NCBI GenBank assembly: GCA_902782915.1
Contig: CACZOV010000108.1
Location: 1 to 10,501, forward strand
DNA from: an uncultured Erysipelotrichaceae bacterium
GTDB taxonomy: Bacteria > Bacillota_I > Bacilli_A > RF39 > UBA660
Direction of reading: 5' to 3'
DNA: 10,501 nucleotides
In this document: piece by piece, positions 5,551-10,501 of the stretch
Layout: every line of letters begins with the position of its first letter
How positions within the stretch are numbered: position 1 is the first letter of the stretch
Program-made: the position numbers and the translations under genes
The notes under the pieces: model-generated
The model's input: the letters and a program-made list of their open reading frames with translations, nothing else
Told to the model about the DNA's origin: nothing
The model's database searches: none

Positions 5551-7773
5551 ATGAAAAAAGGTCGTGTAAGAAAAAAGAGAGATAAAGTATTACTAGTATC
5601 TAGTGTAATTTGTATGATAGTGCTATTTTTAACAATTGGTTTTTCTTCTTATCAAACTCGTTTAGAGGTTGAAAGTTTAGGTGCTTTAGTTAGAATTCAA
5701 AGAGATATAAGAATAACTGGTGTAAGTGTAAGTTCAGCTAATAATGGTGGAGTTTATAGTTATACTGATTACAATATAAATACTATATATAGTAGAATTG
5801 CTTTACCCAATAAAGATTCAACCATTACATTTGATGTGGAAGTGACTAATTTAGGTAATGTAGAAATGGCTTTATCATCAATAACAAACTTAGATAATAA
5901 TTTAAAATACACTATAACTGGATATAATCTTGATGATGCATTGTGTGATGATGGTGACGCGACATCTTGTAAATTAGGTTCAGTTACTACTTTACATGTT
6001 ACAATTGGATATAAAGACAGTAGTGAAGCCACTAATACTCCTTTTCTTATTAGTCCTAATTTTAATTTTATTTCTTTAGGAAAGGCTGCTAAAATTGGTG
6101 ATACATATTATGATACTCTTCAACTTGCTGTTAATGCAGTGCCAACAAATAAAACAGAAACTACTATTATATTATTAAAAGATGTTAGTGAAACAATTAC
6201 TGTTGCTCAAAATAAAAATATTGTTTTCGATTTTCAAAATAAAACTTTAAGTAATAATGGTAATAACCCTGTAATAAAAAATAATGGAACAGTTAATATA
6301 ATAAGTGGAATTATTAGATCAGATGCTTCAACTAATGGTGCTATCAATAATGAATCAACCGGAAATATAACTATAAATGGAGCAAGTGTCATTGTAACTG
6401 GTGGAAGACAAGCTCTATATAACAATAAAGGAACTGCATTAATTACAGGAGATTCGTATTTAAGTGCAACTACTACTGAAAGAGTTGCTGTTCAAAATTT
6501 AGCAGGTGGCACTTTAACAATAACTGGTGGAACAATCGTTTCAACAGGATCAAGTGCAGTTGGAAATGCTGGCACTATGACAATCGGTGTAAAAGATGGA
6601 GATATTGATATAACAACTCCAGTTATGCAGGGACTTGAAAATGGAATTAATTCATCAACTAATTACAGTTTTTATAATGGTGTTGCTAAAGGTAAAAGTG
6701 CTCCAATTAATAACCTTGCTCGTATTACTGATAAAGAAGATGGCTATGATTTAGTACAAGGTGAAGAAAGTATTTATGGTGAAAGATATGTTGTAGCTGT
6801 TTTAGGAATTGCAAATACAGTTACATTTAATCCTAATGGTGGTACGGTTGGTGAGACAAGAAGAGGAATTGCAGCTGGATACAAAGTTGGTACCTTACCA
6901 ATTCCAACACGTTCAGGCTATGAATTTATTGGATGGTTTACTAAACAAACAGAAGGATCTGAGGTAAGTGAAAATACTATTATAAATAATGATGTTATTT
7001 TCTATGCTCATTGGAGAAAAGTTGATACTGTAAGAATTAATTCAACTTATTATGGCACGATTCAAGAGGCAATTAATTCTGTATCACCTAATAATGTTGA
7101 AGTAACAATTGTCTTAATTCGTGATACATCAGAACATATTACAGTTGCCAAAAATCAAAATATTGTTTTGGATTTGCAAAATTATACTATAAGTAGTAAT
7201 AAAGACGCAGCTATTATTGAAAATAATGGAACTGTAAAAATTCAAAATGGTACTATAACATCAAATGTTGATACTGGTGCAATAAATAATAATGGAACTG
7301 GCAAGTTAATTATTACAGGAGGAAATATAATTGCAACTGGTTCACGTCAAGCAGTTTATAATCTTGCAGGTGGAGTAGTTGAAATAAGTGGTGGTTATTT
7401 AAGTTCTAAAACATCTGGAAAACCTACTAACTCAAATATGGATAGAGCAACCCTTCAGAACTTACTTGGAGGTATAATGAAAATAACAGGTGGAACAATA
7501 GTTGGTGTAAATCAACAAGCAATATCTAATGAAGGAACTTTAACACTAGGAGTAGAAGATGGGACAATTTCAGCAACTTCACCAATAATTCAAGGAAAAA
7601 CAATTGGAATTAAAACTGATGGAACCTTTAATTTCTATGATGGTGTTATAAAAGGTACTTCAACTGATGTAATTGATGGAACAATAACTGATCAAGAAGA
7701 TGATGGTATACTTACAGATGGAACTGAAGTAATAGATGGTACAACATATAATACTAAATACTTTACAAATTAA
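5551..7773 (+). CDS. Large modular surface adhesin with TasA-like N-terminus, InlB-type repeat and duplicated beta-helix modules
   Basis: 740 residues. Basic start, hydrophobic helix about 13-31, then IGFSSYQTRLEV, parallel to LGFAAYSTYLRI of the small subunit (2390-3142). Residues about 50-178 form a beta-rich domain with a conserved-looking DVEVTNLGNVEM strand and two cysteines (132, 140). Residues 181-419 and 494-740 are two copies of one module: a DTYYDTLQLAVNAV-like opening, a TIILLKD strand, a dense series of beta-helix turns (GTVNI, GNITINGASV, GTLTITGGTIV), and an acidic close. Between them, about 424-490, is a Listeria/Bacteroides (InlB B-type) repeat: VTFNPNGGTV ... GYEFIGWFT ... 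FYAHW. No LPXTG motif or C-terminal anchor is present. I infer it is held at the surface through its N-terminal domain by joining the fibre, as a tip or side adhesin. The ligand is unknown. A strong terminator follows. Confidence 0.82.
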   Translation: MKKGRVRKKRDKVLLVSSVICMIVLFLTIGFSSYQTRLEVESLGALVRIQRDIRITGVSVSSANNGGVYSYTDYNINTIYSRIALPNKDSTITFDVEVTNLGNVEMALSSITNLDNNLKYTITGYNLDDALCDDGDATSCKLGSVTTLHVTIGYKDSSEATNTPFLISPNFNFISLGKAAKIGDTYYDTLQLAVNAVPTNKTETTIILLKDVSETITVAQNKNIVFDFQNKTLSNNGNNPVIKNNGTVNIISGIIRSDASTNGAINNESTGNITINGASVIVTGGRQALYNNKGTALITGDSYLSATTTERVAVQNLAGGTLTITGGTIVSTGSSAVGNAGTMTIGVKDGDIDITTPVMQGLENGINSSTNYSFYNGVAKGKSAPINNLARITDKEDGYDLVQGEESIYGERYVVAVLGIANTVTFNPNGGTVGETRRGIAAGYKVGTLPIPTRSGYEFIGWFTKQTEGSEVSENTIINNDVIFYAHWRKVDTVRINSTYYGTIQEAINSVSPNNVEVTIVLIRDTSEHITVAKNQNIVLDLQNYTISSNKDAAIIENNGTVKIQNGTITSNVDTGAINNNGTGKLIITGGNIIATGSRQAVYNLAGGVVEISGGYLSSKTSGKPTNSNMDRATLQNLLGGIMKITGGTIVGVNQQAISNEGTLTLGVEDGTISATSPIIQGKTIGIKTDGTFNFYDGVIKGTSTDVIDGTITDQEDDGILTDGTEVIDGTTYNTKYFTN
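6091..6810 (+). repeat. Adhesin beta-helix module, copy 1
   Basis: Encodes residues 181 to about 420 of the adhesin. It aligns with copy 2 over its length; for example IILLKDVSETITVAQNKNIV matches IVLIRDTSEHITVAKNQNIV, and SFYNGVAKGKS matches NFYDGVIKGTS. The copies have diverged at both DNA and protein level, so the duplication is old. Confidence 0.88.
7030..7770 (+). repeat. Adhesin beta-helix module, copy 2
   Basis: Encodes residues 494-740 and ends at the C-terminus of the protein. Shared blocks with copy 1 include the VLDLQN/VFDFQN strand, NNGTV, GSRQAVYN versus GGRQALYN, and the ITGGTIV turn, all in the same order. Confidence 0.88.
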
Positions 7774-7797
7774 GAAAACTTTTTGTTTTCTTTTTTT
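7772..7797 (+). terminator. Intrinsic terminator of the fibre operon
   Basis: AAGAAAAC (7772-7779) and GTTTTCTT (7785-7792) pair perfectly around five T, followed by a run of T to 7797. It begins within the stop codon of the adhesin gene. This is the clearest full terminator in the operon and marks its end. Confidence 0.88.
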
Positions 7798-7800
7798 ATA

Positions 7801-7829
7801 TTTACTTTTAATAATTTATTTTATATAAT
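7801..7829 (+). promoter_or_regulatory. Promoter of the ATP-grasp gene
   Basis: TTTACT (7801-7806), a 17-base spacer, and a perfect TATAAT (7824-7829), right after the operon terminator. AAGGGTGAT then precedes the ATG at 7850. The ATP-grasp gene is therefore probably a separate transcription unit. Confidence 0.7.
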
Positions 7830-7849
7830 CTTGTATTAAGGGTGATAAA

Positions 7850-8653
7850 ATGACAAGTTTTTTAGATAAAATAATAAAAGAAATATGTGAAGAAGAAAAA
7901 ATAAATTATCATCATATTTCAGATAATTTTATAACTGTTTTAGAAAAAAATAATAAATATAGGTATATTAATGGCTCAAGGATAGGATTGAACTCTCAAA
8001 CTGCTGGGATGATTGCAGATGATAAATTTGCTATGTATGAAATACTAAAATTTCATAAAATAAATGTAATTGAACATGTATTAATATGGAATAGAAATAA
8101 TTCTTATTTAGATATAGAAGAAAAGATTATGTTTTTAAAAAAGTATTTTCATGATCATAATAATCATATTGTCTTAAAACCTAATATGGGATATGGTGGT
8201 AAAATGGTTTTTAATATTACTCAAGAAGATGAAATTAAAAATATATTTTTAAAATTAATTAATTATACAAATACAATTGTTTTAAATCCATTTTATGAAA
8301 TAAAAAATGAACATAGATTAATTATTTTAGATGGGGTTTGTAGACTTGCTTTTACTAAAAAATTACCAAAAAATGGTTGGCAATTTAATTTATCAATGGG
8401 AGCCTCGTCATCAAAGATTAAAGATAACAAATTAAAAAAAAGATTAATCTCTCTTGGCTTAAAAGCTTATAAATTAACTGGAGCAAGATTTTTAAGCATT
8501 GATATTATAGAGGATTTAAATAATAATTTATATGTTTTAGAAATGAATAGCGGTGTTTCAATGGAAAAGTATGTAACCAAACATCCAAAAGATTATTTAA
8601 TTGTTAAAGAAATTTATAAAGATGCTATAAAAAAACTATTTAATGAATGTTAA
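7850..8653 (+). CDS. ATP-grasp family ligase, substrate unknown
   Basis: 267 residues, soluble, no signal. Residues about 40-75 read NGSRIGLNSQTAGMIADDKF then MYEILKFHKINVIEH, the family pattern before the ATP-grasp core (the IADDK and 'gi-vp' steps). The nucleotide site is K110-P-NMGYGG (110-117). Later come YEIKNEHRLIIL (149-160), the catalytic D218 region (FLSIDII), and E231/N233 in VLEMNSG, the metal-binding end of the fold. This pattern is nearest to RimK/glutathione-synthase/cyanophycin-type carboxylate-amine ligases, which join a carboxylate to an amine using ATP through an acylphosphate. Size is on the short side but all core motifs appear. The substrate cannot be read from the sequence. 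Position between the adhesin and a carbohydrate-binding protein suggests a surface or wall role, but this is weak inference because it has its own promoter. Confidence 0.82.
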   Translation: MTSFLDKIIKEICEEEKINYHHISDNFITVLEKNNKYRYINGSRIGLNSQTAGMIADDKFAMYEILKFHKINVIEHVLIWNRNNSYLDIEEKIMFLKKYFHDHNNHIVLKPNMGYGGKMVFNITQEDEIKNIFLKLINYTNTIVLNPFYEIKNEHRLIILDGVCRLAFTKKLPKNGWQFNLSMGASSSKIKDNKLKKRLISLGLKAYKLTGARFLSIDIIEDLNNNLYVLEMNSGVSMEKYVTKHPKDYLIVKEIYKDAIKKLFNEC

Positions 8654-8717
8654 AATATGTAAATAGGCAAAAAAATAATTTTATTAACTTGTATTTTTAA
8701 TATAATTGATTTAATAT

Positions 8718-8723
8718 TATAAT
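8718..8723 (+). promoter_or_regulatory. Possible -10 element for the Cthe_2159-like gene
   Basis: TATAAT lies 15 bases before the start codon and just ahead of AGGAAGGA. A second TATAAT is at 8701-8706. Neither has a good -35 at the usual distance, and no terminator is visible after the ATP-grasp gene, so read-through from 7801-7829 is equally possible. Confidence 0.35.
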
Positions 8724-8738
8724 AGGAAGGAATTATAT

Positions 8739-10415
8739 ATGAAAAAAGGAATAATTACAATTATTATGATATTAATAGGAATAGTTTTGATAGTTGTTGG
8801 ACTATATCCTAAAAAAGAAGATACAACTACAGTTTTAAAAGTTAATTTAACAAATTTAACTTTTAAAGAAAGTGGAGAGAATTTAAAATCTTATAAGATT
8901 GAGGAATTTACCCAATTTGTAAATGACTATAAAAATCAAAATTTACCAAGCGTTTATTTAACAGATTTTTTATTTGACGGAGTATCAATGTATAAGCCTT
9001 ATGATTTAGATGATTTTATAGAAGGTGGGAATGATATTTTAGTTGACCCCTTAGAAATTAAGACTCTAAATATAAATACAAATGGATTAGTTGAATTGAG
9101 TGGATCTATGAAGGGTATGATTGCTGTTAATAGTAATAACTTGGAAGATGATTTAACGATTATTTTAAATGGAGTTGAAATAGATACAGATTCTAAAAAA
9201 GCTCCAGCTATTTATGTATATAATAAAGATGTAACTTATAGTAAAAATAAAGTTATAATAGAACTTAAAGAAAATACCAAAAATTATATAACAGGAGGAA
9301 AATTAAAAAAAGTTAGTTTAATTCCAAGTGATGAATTAAATAATTATACTAATAAATATTCAAATACTAATAAAGAAAATTATGAAATATTGAGTAAGTA
9401 TTATGGTATTTATACAAATTCAGAGATAAACAGTATTTTATTTGCTAAAGTAGAAGCAGATAATGAGGATTTAAATGATGGTGATCCAGTTTATTTTTAT
9501 AAAGCATCAGGTGCAATATCAAGTGACATAGATCTTACTTTTCAAGGAAGTGGATCTTTAGAAGTTATCAGTAAAAATAAAGAAGGGATTGAAACTAAAG
9601 GAAATTTAACAATCGGAAATAAAAATGGCGATTATGTTATTAAGGCAATGGATGATTGTTTAAATACAACAACTGATTCTAAAAAAATTAGTAATGCTAG
9701 AAATACTTTAACTATTGATGTAAATTCTTTATATGCAATTGTATTAGCTGATGCAGATGAAGGTGATGCAATTGATTCAAATGGAGAATTAATTATTAAT
9801 GGTGGAAAAATAGTTGCAATTGCTAAAAGTGGAAGTGATGCAGGAATTGATTCAGAAAGTGGAACATTTATTAATAAAGGAATGGTTCTTGCAACTGGAG
9901 ATATGTATGATGATGTAAAAAGTGATTCAACTCAAAATTTCATGGTATTGTCATTTTCAAATCAAATTTTAGAAAATGATATAATTACTTTACTAGATAA
10001 TGAAAATAATGTAGTATTTTCTTATAAGACAGATAGAAGTTATTCTAATTTAATTTATTCATCAAATACTTTAACAAATGGAAGTTATAGTTTATATAAA
10101 AATGGTGTAATTACTGGAGAAAATGAATATGGATTATATACTAGTATTTTAAATTATGAAAAAGGACTTAATCTTGGATATACAACTAAAGGTCAAATTG
10201 GTGGAATGGATGGTAATAAATTAAATGATAATCAAGAAAGAAATAATAATGAAAATAAAATGGATCCTAATATAACACCACCAGATAAAAAAGATAGTAA
10301 TATATCAAAAGTAAACCCTTTTGATAGTAATTCTAATTTAAAAGCTTCTAATAAAGAATTTATAATAGATGGAATTTCTAATTTGTTTAGTGGAGTATCA
10401 GAATATTCTGAATAA
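8739..10415 (+). CDS. Membrane-anchored carbohydrate-binding beta-helix protein (Cthe_2159-like)
   Basis: 558 residues. N-terminal membrane segment about 4-22 with a short basic start; no lipobox. Residues about 105-400 match the Cthe_2159 carbohydrate-binding domain family: DDLTIILNGVEIDT and KAPAIYVYNK, later DIDLTFQGSGSLEVISKNKEGIETKGNLTI, then acidic turns DDCLNTTTDSKK, EGDAIDSNGELIINGG, GSDAGIDSESG and YDDVKSDS. The founding protein of Clostridium thermocellum is a pectate-lyase-like right-handed beta helix that binds cellulose and acidic sugars and has calcium sites; the acidic turns here fit that. An insertion at about 180-255, rich in Asn/Lys/Tyr, separates the first turns from the rest. 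Residues about 400-480 form further beta strands, 488-540 is an Asn/Asp/Lys-rich linker, and the tail ends in a hydrophobic FIIDGISNLF segment. The role is probably surface binding of polysaccharide; no enzymatic residues are evident. Confidence 0.8.
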   Translation: MKKGIITIIMILIGIVLIVVGLYPKKEDTTTVLKVNLTNLTFKESGENLKSYKIEEFTQFVNDYKNQNLPSVYLTDFLFDGVSMYKPYDLDDFIEGGNDILVDPLEIKTLNINTNGLVELSGSMKGMIAVNSNNLEDDLTIILNGVEIDTDSKKAPAIYVYNKDVTYSKNKVIIELKENTKNYITGGKLKKVSLIPSDELNNYTNKYSNTNKENYEILSKYYGIYTNSEINSILFAKVEADNEDLNDGDPVYFYKASGAISSDIDLTFQGSGSLEVISKNKEGIETKGNLTIGNKNGDYVIKAMDDCLNTTTDSKKISNARNTLTIDVNSLYAIVLADADEGDAIDSNGELIINGGKIVAIAKSGSDAGIDSESGTFINKGMVLATGDMYDDVKSDSTQNFMVLSFSNQILENDIITLLDNENNVVFSYKTDRSYSNLIYSSNTLTNGSYSLYKNGVITGENEYGLYTSILNYEKGLNLGYTTKGQIGGMDGNKLNDNQERNNNENKMDPNITPPDKKDSNISKVNPFDSNSNLKASNKEFIIDGISNLFSGVSEYSE

Positions 10416-10424
10416 AAACGATAA

Positions 10425-10453
10425 TTGACAAATAAAAAAATATTTGATATGAT
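10425..10453 (+). promoter_or_regulatory. Consensus promoter with overlapping inverted repeat
   Basis: TTGACA (10425-10430), a 17-base spacer and TATGAT (10448-10453) make the closest match to the housekeeping consensus in the window. TGATA-TGAT-TATCA at 10445-10458 is an inverted repeat covering the -10 box, so a repressor could act here. It drives the gene starting at 10482. Confidence 0.75.
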
Positions 10454-10481
10454 TATCACATAAATAAAAGGTAGTGATCAT

Positions 10482-10501
10482 ATGGAAAGTATTAATAAAA
10501 A
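10482..10501 (+). CDS. Start of a further gene, cut by the window edge
   Basis: ATG at 10482 opens MESINK and continues past the end. AAGG at 10468-10471 is a plausible ribosome site and a consensus promoter lies just upstream. Nothing can be said about the product from six residues. Confidence 0.55.

Noticed and set aside
5769..6032. Open frame on the minus strand inside the adhesin
   Set aside because: Antisense to a well-supported gene, no start signals and no recognisable domain.
6234..6425. Open frame on the minus strand inside the adhesin
   Set aside because: Antisense to the beta-helix repeats; its hydrophobicity mirrors the Asn/Ile-rich coding strand.
6250..7770. CRISPR-like or tandem DNA repeats within the adhesin
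   Set aside because: The short recurring words come from beta-helix codons (Gly-Thr-Ile patterns) and are not evenly spaced or identical at DNA level.
5551..7773. Sortase-anchored adhesin
   Set aside because: The C-terminus lacks an LPXTG-like motif, hydrophobic segment and basic tail.
10232..10459. Open frame of 75 codons on the minus strand
   Set aside because: Antisense to the polar tail of the Cthe_2159-like gene and crossing a strong plus-strand promoter; no ribosome site.

Overview
The window is AT-rich (under one third G+C by eye). It uses TGG for tryptophan, shows no read-through TGA, ends almost every gene with TAA, and has strong AAGGAGG-type ribosome sites with TTGACA/TATAAT-like promoters. 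This points to a low-GC Firmicutes or Mollicutes-related bacterium, plausibly an uncultured gut Bacilli lineage, read with the standard bacterial code. The species cannot be named from the sequence. There is no rRNA, tRNA, CRISPR array or phage gene.

Region 1 (1 to about 1640, minus strand) is an IS200/IS605-type element. An intact TnpB nuclease gene is preceded by a tnpA transposase relic that has lost its HUH catalytic block and is frameshifted. Right-end (9-30) and left-end (1599-1626) hairpins share the loop word ATCTAAAG. Bases 1 to about 180 fold like the scaffold of a TnpB-associated guide RNA (omega RNA), whose guide would lie just outside the window.

Region 2 (1721-2232) is a small membrane-anchored cyclophilin-like protein closed by a hairpin terminator.

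Region 3 (2238-7797) is the heart of the window: one apparent operon with a near-ideal promoter (2238-2266) and a clear terminator (7772-7797). It encodes a small TasA/camelysin-like fibre subunit, an archaeal/ER-type (SipW-like) signal peptidase with a large extra membrane domain, a DUF5305-type membrane protein, and a 740-residue adhesin. The adhesin starts with the same kind of signal/strand region as the small subunit and then carries two duplicated beta-helix modules around an InlB-type repeat. I infer a surface-fibre system in which the peptidase matures both the abundant subunit and the adhesin, with DUF5305 as an assembly or anchoring partner. It resembles bacterial tapA-sipW-tasA and the archaeal TasA-like bundling pili. 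Hairpins at 3145-3176 and 5498-5528 could set the ratio of subunit to downstream products.

Region 4 (7801-10415) holds two genes with their own start signals: an ATP-grasp ligase of unknown substrate, and a membrane-anchored Cthe_2159-like beta-helix protein expected to bind carbohydrate or calcium. A consensus promoter at 10425-10453 then drives a gene of which only the first residues are inside the window.
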